A stretch of 64,000 nt of DNA from Valencia hispanica (lineage: Eukaryota > Chordata > Actinopteri > Cyprinodontiformes > Valenciidae), in NCBI GenBank assembly GCA_963556495.2, contig OY747703.1, positions 25,245,796 through 25,309,795 on the forward strand, written 5' to 3'. Positions within the stretch are counted from its first letter, which is position 1, and the number at the start of each line of letters is the position of its first letter. Below the pieces are notes generated by a model. That model saw only the letters and a program-made list of their open reading frames with translations, searched no databases and was not told where the DNA came from. Of the stretch, positions 11,474 through 23,589 are shown in pieces. Made by a program: the position numbers and the translations under genes.

Positions 11474-14400
11474 CTGGAAGACAAGTTAGAGACAGACTCA
11501 CAACAAACTTATATCCCACTATATCATTAGTTAGGGGGAGGGGATGTCAAAATGATCAGCTTGTGTATGCTAATGTCTTCAGTCGATGCAATTGATTAGA
11601 GGTTAGGATTCATGATCAATACAACTACTATGCGACAGTTAAGAGGCCCTTGTGTTCAGGAACAGTGTGGTGCAGAGTTTTAGAGTGCTCCATGTTAGTT
11701 CCGCCAAGTAAAAAAAAAAGAGAGAAAAAAAAGGGCACCTGACAAGTGAAGTGGAACATCTTGAGCAAAGAATGTATTGGAGAACTGTGGTTCATGCTTC
11801 TCTCTCTTCAGTTTTATTGTCTAACACATCCCCAGGTGAAATAAAACTTATGAGCTCTGTTCCAGGATGGACAGAGACCGCCTTGTTTTTCTGAAAAGCA
11901 ATATCAACTGGCTGTATTTGTGTGCATAAACATGCCTGTACAGTATATTGTACACAGCTGCAAAAATATCTTTGGAATGACAGTCAGAGTTTTCATTGGA
12001 GGTTATAACACCAGAGCCTCGACCCAACACGAGGAGTCCTGAATCTCTCAATTGTAGAAGTGCAGTGAGGTACCTCTGTTTTGCTTACAGCTGCACAATT
12101 TTCCCCATCTCATTCCCCCTGTTTGGCTTTGTCAGTTTGGGAGCTGTCAACGTCCCATTATTTATTCTCTTTTGAGCGTTTCTTCAGTCCAGTCAATTTC
12201 ATCCCACTGATGCATACGGCTGTGCATGCAGTGGGGAAGAAATAAGCCCCCTCTCACCTCTTGAGGCAACGACGTTCATCAAGATAAAATACTAAACATT
12301 ATTACGCAGCCTGCCATGCAGATGCAGGCTGCTGGATGTTTGTGCACATCGCTCCTTTCCACAACGTTTGTCTCAGGGAATGAGGCTCAGCATCTCATTA
12401 CAGCCCTCCTCTGCCCTGTCCAAGGAGACCATTGGAGCTCCTCCTTTCATTTAGCTGACTCAAGGACCAGAAGTGACACGTGGCTGTCTGTGTGGCCACA
12501 ACGGAAATTAAACTTCATGAATCAGAACTGGACTGACAGGCAGAGACAGACCCGTAACTCACAAACTACTGAGTCACCCCAAAAGTACAGGAGAAGATTT
12601 ACAGCAGCCAGTAAAACTGGCTGACATGGCTGAAAACGGGCAGAGTTTAATACAACTGCTGCTTTTTGGCTTAAGATGTAATAACTGACCTGAGATTGTT
12701 ATAGAAAATTTATTTAACTTAGGTATGGAATATTAATGACATTTTTCAGTTATGAAAAGTATTTTAGGTTGTAGAAAAGGATCAAAACTTATTTGATAGA
12801 AAACATTCTTTTACTTAAACATAAATATACCACACAAATTTTTCCCCACATCTTACAGACTTGTTTTGTAGTTACACAATAAAATGTGTTTGTTTATATA
12901 GATTTTTATTTCTTCATTTATTTATTTACTTATTCACAAGCTACCTAGTCACAAATGCAACAGAAATGTGTTTGGGGTATGTAAAAGGTTTCTTCACGTT
13001 CAACTTTGTGAATCCTTCTCTCCAACAGAGATTAGACCGACAAATCAAATAATTTCTTTCACATCCCAATTAATGGCATTCAATACAAAACAGAGTCAAA
13101 TAAAACAAAAAAAGAGCTAAATTCTACTAAAAGCTACACTATTTATTTCACACCTTTATGTGCAGTAAATCAAGACACTTGAGGAAACAGTTTACACACC
13201 ATATTTCTTTAGTTGTAAGTTATTAGTTTTAAAACAAAATAAATATAATGAATTTAAGGTTTCACATCCAAAGTGAGAATAACTCTGGCACAGATAGCTG
13301 AGAACATCACCTTTATGGGCTCCTGTGGGGCAGGTCCTGCCATGAGAGCAACACTCCTTCAAACTTCTCTGACAGATGTGAAACAGCAGAACTCAGTCCC
13401 ACATGTCTGTGCAGCTCTTCGTCTTCATTCATCCCCTCCAGCTAAGATTGTCAGTCCTTGCTGCCATCTCCATGTCTCTGCTTCTTCGCTGACCAGAAAG
13501 GACATGTGTCCTCCTTAGCTCTTTGTTCTCAACGTATCCCCAAACAGTTCGTCCGGGCTTTTTGTGTTTCTGCCACTTGCTCTGCTTCTCCTCGGTGGAG
13601 GAGAGAGAAAGCTGGAGAAGGAACAACCCCTCTCACTCTAATGACCAATGCAGAGCTCCTTTGCCTCCTCCCTCCTCTTCTTTCTTCTGGATCTCCTCAT
13701 TTTCTCTCCTGTGTGTGTGTGTAAAACTTCTGACAGAGAGCGTTTGGCTTGGGGAGGACAGATTTTTCATTAAGACTCCAAAGCTGTTCTGTGCTCTCAT
13801 TAGGTGCATGCACATTGTTCCCACAGAGCTGCTCATAAGAAAACAATTAGTAATTTCTGTGAAGCTTCATCTTATGGCACACATGAGTCAGCACTACCAC
13901 CTAACCCAATCACTGCCGAGCTAAAATTATCATGCTTTTCAGCGGTGTCCAATATTTCACTGCACTTATACATTTCACTTCTTTACTGCTTCAGTTTCAA
14001 AGAACTGCCTCTTCCTGTGGCACAAAAAACACTTTGGTGGTAATGAGATGAAATATGCATGCACTTTATTTAACTCAACTCTTCCCTCACAGATGAACAC
14101 AGCATTGCCTTATGGCAAAATAACAACATATGCTGCTGACTGCAGGCAAGCTGCGCCTCTATTCATCAGCCCAGCACTCTGCGCTGAGAAAAGTTGAGTG
14201 AGTGTAAATGAGGAAACCCATTTAGTAAAATTTACAGTAGAGTTATAGTTACCGGACAGAGAAAAGAATAAACCACAGAAAATGTAAACAGATCTACTCT
14301 TATAATCTGTTGGACTTTTAGTTTAATTTAATAATTTTGGTTCCTTTTATTTCAGTGCATTTCTGTGTTTTGGTATAGCGTTATTTCTTTACTTCATGGT

Positions 14401-14744
14401 CTCCAACAGCCGTATCTCATATGTTCATTTACTCAACTATGTTGCATTCAGTAATCAAACTTCACAATAGAAATATTCCTTCGTTCAGTTACTCCATGTC
14501 ATACAGCCTGTTGTCTTTATCCTACTGTCACTCACCTGTTCCTGTCTCCTGAATTATGAAAGCCATTTATTCCCCATGCTCATGCCAGCTCTGCCTTTGG
14601 GGCCCCAACAACACTAAACTATGACTCCTACAAGGTCCTTAAGTGTCACATTGATGCAATATACATATTAGTGATGGATGTAAAAAAATGTTTCCATAAA
14701 CTATAAACTCACTTATCACTTTGTGACATTTATCTGTATAGTTG

Positions 14745-14962
14745 GTTGTAAAAACAATGCAAACCAGCCAAAAACGTGGCAGCAGCTTAATGCATATAGG
14801 CATCTAGACGTGGGGAAGAAGGCTTTCGGTCTGGACGCTCGACCGAGCATCTCAGTGGTGGGATTCTATTGTGTGGTTGGAGCACTTCAGGATGTCCGAA
14901 GCAATGTTCATGGTGGCCAGATGTCCCGCTTTGTGTGGAACAGCCAGACATTACTGAACTAA
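14745..14962 (+). mobile_element. probable Tc1-family fragment
   Basis: ACGTGGCAGCAGCTTAATGCATATAGGCATCTAGACGTGG resembles the 5' region of the Tc1 family also seen at 16245-16640. The rest (GACCGAGCATCTCAGTGGTGGGATTC and on) is only partly similar. Confidence 0.5.
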
Positions 14963-16074
14963 ATTGTCCTGCAAAAAACTTAAAATCGTCAGACATATTG
15001 ACTGACGTGCTTCTCATCTAACCTTGTGAATCTATTGCCATTATATATATATTAAAAAATACTAAAGTAACAGGCGTTGCATCCGTCTGCGTCTCCCCAT
15101 TGATGTGCTCTCTCATTGCAAGCTCGATCCCAGCCCACAACTGGCCCTTCGCTTATCCCCTTAGGAGCACCAGAATTTACTGCACAAAGTTGTGAAACGT
15201 GTTCGTTTGTATTTTAATATATGCGCAGCAGTACAAGCGTTCTGCTATGGAATTATAGCTTTGCTCCCTCCCACCCCTGCGTCCCCTCAGCTGTTCGTTT
15301 CTTAAAAACAGAAAGAAGAGGGGCGATTTTTCAGCAGCAGAACAAACAAAACGAACGTGAAAAAATCAGAAAGATATAGAAACTCCTCTGAGAGTTTGAA
15401 TTAATGTATGTATTAATGTGTGTCAGACCCGCTGTGTTTAACACTGAAGTGAGTTAATTCAGTCCCTCACATTCCAAATGATTATAGGTAATAATACTTG
15501 AAGAATAATGTCTATATATAATTGAATAAAAATACTTCATTAAGACTGCTGAGCAGGGGTGTATCCAGGAAGTTTTCAAAGAGGGCTTAATGGGGGCCAG
15601 TAATTATCTTCGTGTGCAGGGGTGTAATACAAAGGGGGCGGAGTCTGAGTAACAGACATCAGACACCCAACATACAGGTCAGAGATTGATGTAGACATAA
15701 ATTCATAAAACATACCTAAATCGTCCAAATTGAAGCTATTTATCTTTCTTAATTTATCATTCATTAAAAATATCATCTACATAAGTGGTAATGTAGACAT
15801 CTTTATAAATTCAGTACAGAAGGAGCTGCTACAGAAAGGAGGGCAGGTATGCAATCCCTGACTAATTAACAAGTCATTCAACATTTTGGCTGACTTATTG
15901 ACCAAATAATAATTCACTGCTGTTCTACATACATGTACATCTGCTTTTTAGTGAATTATTCTGCGCTACAGGCAGAACAACTTCCGGTTGATAAGACGAG
16001 CAGCTCCATCATCCAATCAGTGATGCCTCATTTTGCACACACTGGTACCTACCTCTTCTGGTTCGGTAATGTAG

Positions 16075-16215
16075 AAATGTTTTTGAATTTGTTGTAGTGT
16101 TTTTCGATTTGTTGTTTTTTTAAAAATCTACTGTAGCGTTTTTTTTATGTTGTGGTGTTTTTGTATTTGTGGTAGTGTTTTTCGATTTGTTGTAATGTTT
16201 AGAGATTTGTTGATG
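16075..16215. repeat. short tandem repeat, about 24-bp unit
   Basis: Variants of GTAGTGTTTTTCGATTTGTTGT recur about five times in a row with small changes, followed by GCACTTCAGGGCCACCAT, a sequence often found at the edge of fish repeats. Confidence 0.6.
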
Positions 16216-16244
16216 TGGTTTGCACTTCAGGGCCACCATACAGA

Positions 16245-16640
16245 AAGGCTAGGGAATTTTATAAACTATTATCTATCTCTTTGGTACACAGAGAATAGTC
16301 CAAAAAGAGGAAATCTTCAGTGAGCAAAAGTTATCCAGATAAAAATGCCTTGTTGATGTCAGAGGTCAAAGCAGAATAGTAGACTGGATCCAGAGGATAA
16401 AGGCGACAGTAGCTTAAATAGCCACTTGCTACAACCAAGGTATGCAGTATTACTGAACACACAACCTGCCCAAACCTGCCGCAGCTGTATTCTGTCATGT
16501 GAACCAAAATCTTTGAAAGTTGTTTCCAACACCTTGTTGATTCCAAGCCATGAACAAATAATTTAGTTATTAAGTCAAAATGCGGTCCAACTCTGAATAT
16601 AGTGACCAAATAGTTTGACATTCTAGCTCTCCCCATTTAT
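16245..16640 (+). mobile_element. internally deleted Tc1-like element
   Basis: Plus-strand text AGAGAATAGTCCAAAAAGAGG, AATGCCTTGTTGATGTCAGAGGTCA, AAATAGCCACTTGCTACAACCAAGG is the DNA-binding part of a known fish Tc1 transposase gene. It then jumps to GTTTCCAACACCTTGTTGA, near the 3' end. Stops occur in every frame. Confidence 0.75.
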
Positions 16641-19600
16641 ACATTTTTAACAATCAGTCTGACACAATTACTGTAGGTAAGTCAAACAAACGGAGTCTGA
16701 TAAGAGACATACAATATTACCTTGGCTGACAATGCTGTGAAAAAGCCCCACATCTTCTTGCAGAGCAGCATTAAATCTTCTTCGTTTAAACTGCTAAACA
16801 AATGTTTGAGAAATGACCGCACAAGGTATTTGCAGTGGAATCTCAGGCTCCAGGAAAAAAAATCTTTTTGTTTGGCTTTATGCACTACAATAGATTTCTT
16901 TATAATTTTTGGTGGTGGTTATGAGAAGCATCAATGTTTGGTAGATATTAGACAGACTCTTATGGAAGAGACGCTGCACAGGTTTAACAACAAGCAGAAA
17001 CCTGTTTGACCAACAGTATCTGAACTAATTAGCAGGCTAGTGGCCAACATCTTTCTGTCTACAAGACAAATTGATGCATCTGCTACAAAAAACTGTATTC
17101 TGATGCTGTGTGGCACATCTGAGTTAAAACCTGAAGCAGTCGTAGAAATAGTGGAGACAACCACAAACTTTTTTTGCCAATATAGCACTTGGTTACCATA
17201 AAGACTTTATGGGCATCTGATGGAGAGACATTGCTGACCAAGTCACAGCTGTTTCTTAAGTAGGCACACCATCTGCTAAGGCTTTCGGAGATATGACAGG
17301 TGGAGATCCTCCTGTTTAATGCCCTGCAGCTGAAGGTAAACACTGATTCACTGTTATCCTATGTATACCAGAAATGCCATGATTTTTTTCATTCATACCA
17401 AGAAACAAGCTAATCATTTCTCTATAGCTAAAGCTTCACTTATATATATTGACATGATTTGCACATTTTAATTTTAGATAGTTTTCTATAATTAAGATGA
17501 TTTTCCATGATTTCTAGTTTATTGTAATTCCAGTAAATATCGTTACACTCTGTTGTGATCTTTCAAAATTATAATAGTTAAAATTATTTTATGTTGTGAC
17601 ATACAAAACACACGGGAGAGAAGCAGTCTGCATAACTTTGGGTAAAATAATGTAAAGCTGTATTTTCACAGTAGCTCTATTGAAATCTGTGGTTTTACTT
17701 GATACGATTCAAAACCTTTTTGCGAACATGGTTCAGACTTTTGTTTGCTTAAATGAATGATTTTGCATCAAACCCAAAACATGACTGGTTAGAATAAGAT
17801 ATTTGTACAATAGCATGTTTTCATTGTAATGGAAAATCCCTAAAGCAGGTGTCTTAATGTAAAACGTACTGTAACTGTAACTGCTTTAACTTCATGTCAC
17901 AAGATATAATCTATGAATTCCTGCTACCGGACTCAAATTTGTTATTGGATTTAATATTTTTTGTGCGTTTGAAGCTTCAGTGTGGTCCCGAATTGTTCAT
18001 GGGTTAATGTTGATTAAAGAAAAATGCCACGTATACAGGATACAAAAACACAAGTATTTATAACATAAACAATTTAATTTCCTAAATGTAAACTTTAGTG
18101 TTTATTTAGTTTGCTTCTGAATTCCTTCTAAAAATATATCCTCTCTAAGTTGCAACCATACTGATGAAGTAGTGGATGGATTTTCTTTTTTGCCATTGCA
18201 GCGGATCAAGCAGGTAAAATTCAGTCTAGTAAAACTATTACTTTTGAAAACTGTCTGTTCACTTTCCACTTTCTGTTTCATCTCATGAGTCACACCAAAA
18301 GAGAGCAGAGCACAGAGAGTTTATTAATTGAGTTTTAATTATGAAGACCTACAGAGCACTCTGTGAGGTTTGAGATAAAGACAAAGTCATGGTAGATGAA
18401 ACTTCTGTGTTGAGGACAGGTGCCCTCTGAACGTCACACTGTTTGCAAGAGAGAGAAAGTGAGAAAGAGTGTGGGAGTAAAACAACAGGGTGAGACAGAG
18501 GTGACAGAAGTGTCTGAGTAACTGCCAGGACAGGTGAAGGTCCTAATGCTATGGGGGCAAACAAACAAATGAAAAGCCCAGTGAGAAGCACAAACAGAGC
18601 AAATTACATCTTCTCTGACCAACAAAAACATACTTTCAGTCTAAAATTTTAGAGCAGGGGGGTTGAAACATATCTTGACTCTGTGGAGACAGACAGACTA
18701 CAGGACATTGTTTAGCAACTGCACAGTCACTGCAATCACACAACTTCAAACGTAATGCACTTGACTCTCATTATCTTCAGCATAAAAAAAATCAAATTAA
18801 TACTCCTCATCTTTAAAATCTGTACTGTGAGCAGCACCCTGACTTTGCAAAAAAAGTGTGCAAATCAAAATGGAATGAGCTTTAAGTGTCAATCAGATGA
18901 AATGTTTGTGACAAAAAAAATCATAAAAGGAGCCAAGAGTAAAAAGAAACTGAACTGAAGTTTTAACATGTCTTTGCCTTTTCGGTGCAGCTTTATTAGA
19001 TTGATTTCAAATAATTTTTTTAACAGGGTATCGGCATCGTGTCAGAACCTGCTTCTTGTAGAAATACAGAAAACAATGCAAAAGTAATAATAAGGAAGGG
19101 AACCAAATCTATGTTATATATTTCTGGACTAAGTACGGCATAGAAAGAAAAGAGCTGTCTTCTCTTGCATTCGCCCAATTGGTGAGCTTAAGGTGAGATC
19201 TAGAGGTTAGATAGAAAGCGAGAGAATGTCTGCGCGATGCTGAAGGGGTGGGTTTATAATTAACTGGTTGTACTCTACCAAATAGGTTCATGTATCCCTG
19301 TTTCCCAGTTGGTTTGCCTTTGCTCATCTGAGTGTGACCCAGCTACTGCCTCTTGTTTTCGTTTCTCTTGAGCTTTTTCACAACCTTTATGCCATTCTAC
19401 GATAACCCCACTTCATTGTATTTTATTAGGAATTCATGTGCTAGACCAGCATAAAGGAATGTTTTATTAAGAAGTGAATTAAAATATATATATTTTTAAA
19501 TAAGATCTGAAAAGTGTGGTGTGTATTTGCATTCAACTCTGCTGAGTCAATACTTTGTAAAACCTTCTTTCCCTGCAATCAAGGCTGCAAGTCTTTTGGG

Positions 19601-19730
19601 GCATGTCTCTTGCAGGATTGCAATTCTAGAGAATGAATTTCTTGCCCATTTTTTTCTAACAATTCTATCATACTAAATCATATTGAAGTATAGTGGAGAT
19701 TATAAATTACAGTTAGGTCTGGACTTTCAG

Positions 19731-20065
19731 TTTTCAGTTTCAATTCAATTCAGTTTATTTATATACCGCCGAGTTACAAAAGATGTCATCTCAAGGCACT
19801 TTACAAGGAAGTCATTTCAATACAAACATTTCAATCAGTGTAAAGTTTTAGCTAGTTTTCTATTTAAAGAATCTCAGCAGATTGCATCGAGTCATTGACT
19901 GGCATTTGCGCCCCGTTGATGCAGACTCCAACCACAGCAATCCCTCATACTGAAAAAGCACGTGGCGACAGTGGAGAGGAAAAACTCCCCTTTAACAGAA
20001 AGAAGCCTCCAGCAGAACCAGGCTCAGTACGAGCGGCCATCTTCCACGACCGTCTCAGGGTTCAA
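19731..20065 (+). mobile_element. fish interspersed repeat (CTCAAGGCACTTTAC family) inside Tc1
   Basis: It begins TTCAATTCAATTCAGTTTATTTATATACCG, passes CATCTCAAGGCACTTTACAAGG and GCAGATTGCATCGAGTCATTGACTGG, and holds the core GACAGTGGAGAGGAAAAACTCCCC..CCTCCAGCAGAACCAGGCTC. A second, truncated copy lies at 41635-41965. The class is not certain from sequence alone (a LINE 3' region or non-autonomous element). Confidence 0.7.
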
Positions 20066-20270
20066 GTAGACTCTGTAAGGCAAGGCAATGGTTCCCATGA
20101 CATTATGCTGCCATCATCATATTTCACAACTGAAAAAGTGTCTTCGGGTTGATGTGCAGTGTCAGTTTTCCTGTTCACATAGCATCTTGCATGCAGACAA
20201 AAAAACAAAACAGAAATCAGTTTTGTTGTTATCTGATAAAAGCACCTTCTTTAACATGGTTGTTGTGTCC

Positions 20271-20940
20271 TTCACAGGCTGGAACAGGCTGCCAGAGGAC
20301 CTTAGGGCTGCGGAGAACGTTCATATTTTTAAGAGCAGGCTCAAGACTCACCTTTTTAGCCTAGCTTTTAACTGATTATTATTTATTATTGTCAGTTTAA
20401 TTGCTCTGCATGTTTTATATGATTATACTTTATATGTGTTTTATTATTTAATCTTATCACATATGTTTACTGCTTATTTTTATATTTTAATTTGTTATCT
20501 AAATTCCCATTCCAGTGTTTCCTCTGTGGGGGCCCTCTGCCCTGGGAGCGGTGGTCGGCTGTAGCTGCCTGGGTGCTCTCCAGGTGGAGCTTGGGTGGAG
20601 GTGGGGGTCTTGGCCTTGCCTCGACTGGGTGCCCTGTGTCGGTGCCTCGGCTGCTGGTGTTGATCTACCGCTGCCGGTGCAGATGGCTCCTCTGATGGCA
20701 TTTCCTTGCATGGTTGATCTGCTCTCGGCCCAATGTCCTTTTTTACTGTTGCTTTTAACTGTGTGTGTGCATGGGAGATGGGTTGGAGGGAGGGGGGTAT
20801 AACTGTGACCATGCTTTTAAATCTGTGGGGGAGGGATGGGGATGTGGTTTATGTGGTGTCATTTTTATCTGTAAAGCACTTTGTGATGCAATTTCTTGTA
20901 TGAAAAGCGCTTTGTAAATAACGTTTGATTTGTTTTGATA
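20271..20940 (+). mobile_element. 5'-truncated LINE 3' end inside Tc1
   Basis: The frame GWNRLPEDLRAAENVHIFKSRLKTHLFSLAFN is the C-terminal end of a LINE ORF2. It is followed by a GC-rich 3' UTR (20515-20850) and the tail CTGTAAAGCACTTTGTGATGC..GAAAAGCGCTTTGTAAATAACGTTTGATTTG. Tc1 sequence lies on both sides. Confidence 0.8.
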
Positions 20941-21755
20941 CACATGTCTGGACATATAGGTTGTTATGGCTTTTGTTTTCTAACAATAGCTTTTTTATTA
21001 CCACTTTTCCATAAAGGCCAGATTAATGGAGGGCAGATTAAAAAGTAGTGCTGTAAAACACATTCTTCCACCTGAGTGTGGATGTTTGCAGCTCCTCAAG
21101 AGTTGCCATGGCCTTTATGGCTGCCTCTCTGATTAATGCACGTCTTGCTTTGCTTGTTGAGTTTAAAGCTTGGGAAAGTGTTTAATAACCTGACCCTGTT
21201 TTAAACTTCTCCCCAACCATATACCTGGCATTTCTACTATGTTCTTTGGTCTTCATAAGAGTTTTTGTTAACTAAGGTTCTCTAATGAACTGTTCTGTGC
21301 AGCTTTTACAAAACATCTGTATTTATAGTGTAAATAAAGTGCATCCATCTGGACACAAGGTAACTGGTGTCCGAAGGTTCAGATTAGAGTAAAGGTGGCT
21401 GAATAAATGTGCACACCACATATTTCAGATTGTATTTGTAAAACATTTTGAAAGCCATTTGTTTTTATTCTTCTACTTCACAATTACAGTATGCACTAGT
21501 TTGAGTTGGTTTATCACAAAACAAAATCCCAATTAACCACATTTAGGTCTTTTATTCAAGAAGTATGAATACTTTTGCAAGGCACTGTATCCACATTAAG
21601 CATAGTTAAGCTGACACCTAAATAGTTTCATTTTAAGTGTAGAAAAGTGACCTTAAATTAAAAATGTTCCCACAGCAGGCGTGTCTAGGGGGTGGCACGT
21701 GCCATCCCTAGAATCTGATAGGCCACCCCAGGTTTAGCCCGACTGTTAGTTTGAA

Positions 21756-23208
21756 CTCTTTAGGCACCAAAAGTCTCAAATAGTATCCCTCATGTAGCTA
21801 GCCTACTACTTTACACCAAGAGTATTTAAAGGTTGAAAACCACCCGCAAGTCAAGTAGTAGCAGTCAGAGCGTAGAGAGAGTGAATTGTAGAGAGAAAAC
21901 TTACCATGGCGAGAGGTCTGTTCACGGCTGACGAAGCACTTTAAGTAATTGCTGATTCAGATTCTGAGGAAGAATATTCACTTTCTGATGAATATATCCA
22001 GCGAGACAAAGTGTTTCAGTGCATAGCGACAGCCTGTCCGTTCGCCATGATAATCCAAGGGCGCGTAAAATGGACCTGACGCACAGCTTCAGCTTGTCCG
22101 GGGTGGGAGGACGCTGCAGGCAGCTGCTTCTGACAACCATGACGGTACACAAGCAGCACATATAGCGTCCGATGCTCTGCTTCACCGTAGAAGGGGAGGG
22201 GGTAGCAGAGGGGGTTAAAACACCACTGCTTCTTCAGCGCGCAGCCAGTGTTGACAAATCTAGTGACAAATCTAGCGACATTTCTGACCACCCTTAGCAA
22301 CTTTCTGTGAAACTTTGTTGCCGATATTTCCTGCAGTTTAGAGACCCAGCTTCATCCTTCCCAAAGGGAAAGATCTGCATGATCAGACTATGTCCACTGA
22401 CCAATCATAAACCTTTTTCGGTTCATTTGATCCACTCTATCCACAAAGTTGTTTTGTAGTTAATGTTAATTCAAAAGTAAAATATAAACATGCATGTATA
22501 TAAGACCGATCTGTCAATGGGAATTAAAGCAGAAGCTTGTCTGTACTACTACGTCTCACACCTGTGGTGCGGTGCATCCAAGGAACGTTTGAAATGTATG
22601 GTAAGTTCAAAAACGTAGGAAATTTAAAACTTATGACAAAAAAACTCCCACTGAAAATAATACCATAAGCAATAAACATTTGATGCATGGTAAATATGCC
22701 CTACTTATTTTTACAAAATACTTAAAAACAAACAACTATATTCTCTCTATTAATTTCGTCTTCTTGAGATATCAAAAGTGGGACAAACTCCCTGTGGAGT
22801 AGGTCTGTGTGCAGTACCTTGCAATGAAAGATACCACACACTAAGGCACTACAAGCAATGTCATCTAGATTGATAAACATCTGCAAATATAAAAAACTCC
22901 AAAGAAACTAAAAAAAACCTAAAAAAAACTTTAAAAAAAGACCCTTCTAAAAAAAAACAAAAAGAAAAAACAACAAAAAATGAAACTAAAATATAAAAAG
23001 ATGAACATCTGTAAAATGTAAGAAATCCAATATGACTGCCACTTGATGATGTCATGATATGCAAATTAGATGGGTGAATCACAAACTTTGGGTCATACTG
23101 AAGATTTTTATAATTTACAATATGCCTTTATCTCTAACCATATTTAAGCTACAAGCTTTTGAAATAGTGATATCAAAATGTACAGAAAAAAAACCAGCGC
23201 CTAAAGAG
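21756..23208 (+). mobile_element. piggyBac-like transposon relic
   Basis: The ends are inverted: CTCTTTAGGCACC at 21756 and, read on the minus strand from 23208, CTCTTTAGGCGCTGG. TTAA (23209-23212) flanks the right end and TGAA, one change from TTAA, the left. An ATG at 21906 starts MARGLFTADEAL then a stop, then DSDSEEEYSFSDEYIQRD, like piggyBac transposase N-termini. The catalytic core is absent, and the 1453-nt element cannot be active. Confidence 0.65.
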
Positions 23209-23589
23209 TTAAGTGTAAAATATCATGTAGTATAGCTACAATGGGTGTCCCTGTGTTCTAGTAACACACACAGATCGGGTAAATTACCATAGTTGGGACT
23301 GACAGGCTTTGTAATGCTATTTTGTTGTTGTTAAAGACTGTTAGTTAACAGTTCACACCCTCACTTAATTACTCAATATGCACTGCAGTTTCAGCAGTTG
23401 TTTTAAAAGAAGGAAAAATGTCTGTTTTATTTTAAAACATTTAGCTGAAAGAAGGCGTAGGATATACATTTCTTTTTTTTTTTTTACAGTGAATCCTTGA
23501 TTTACGGGTGCCACGCCAGCAGAACTAGGTGCCCCTCCTGTGCCACCCCTGAGAAAAAAGTTTGGACATGTCACTGAAGTTCCCACTAC

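Larger units (their letters stand above)
11480..19507. other. long non-coding stretch, probably pld intron 1
   Basis: Apart from the Tc1 pieces and the tandem repeat listed separately, I see no exon. The 13270-13720 stretch is pyrimidine-rich and less AT-biased than its surroundings, without a convincing gene. Minus-strand open pieces at 16680-17343 shift between frames and are not recognised. Confidence 0.5.
19508..21590 (-). mobile_element. Tc1-like transposon relic with two nested insertions
   Basis: The left end reads AAAAGTGTGGTGTGTATTTGCATTCAACTC and GCTGCAAGTCTTTTGGGGCATGTCTC. Middle pieces are ATTATGCTGCCATCATCATATTTCAC (20100) and AGCACCTTCTTTAACATGG (20240). It resumes with CCATAAAGGCCAGATTAATGG (21013) and GCTGCCTCTCTGATTAATGCACGTC, and ends AATACTTTTGCAAGGCACTGTAT. 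Inserts at about 19731-20065 and 20271-20940 break it. Confidence 0.85.

Noticed and set aside
16680..17343. Cluster of open stretches on the minus strand, some 85 residues long, suggesting a retrocopied gene
   Set aside because: Frames shift every 100-200 nt, no family motif is recognised and no splice sites connect them; the neighbouring sequence is a Tc1 fossil.
18349..18631. Hydrophobic minus-strand frames resembling a signal peptide
   Set aside because: Short and compositionally driven, with no splice partner or known motif.
20492..20812. GC-rich frames on both strands that look gene-like
   Set aside because: They fall in the GC-rich 3' UTR of the inserted LINE fragment.
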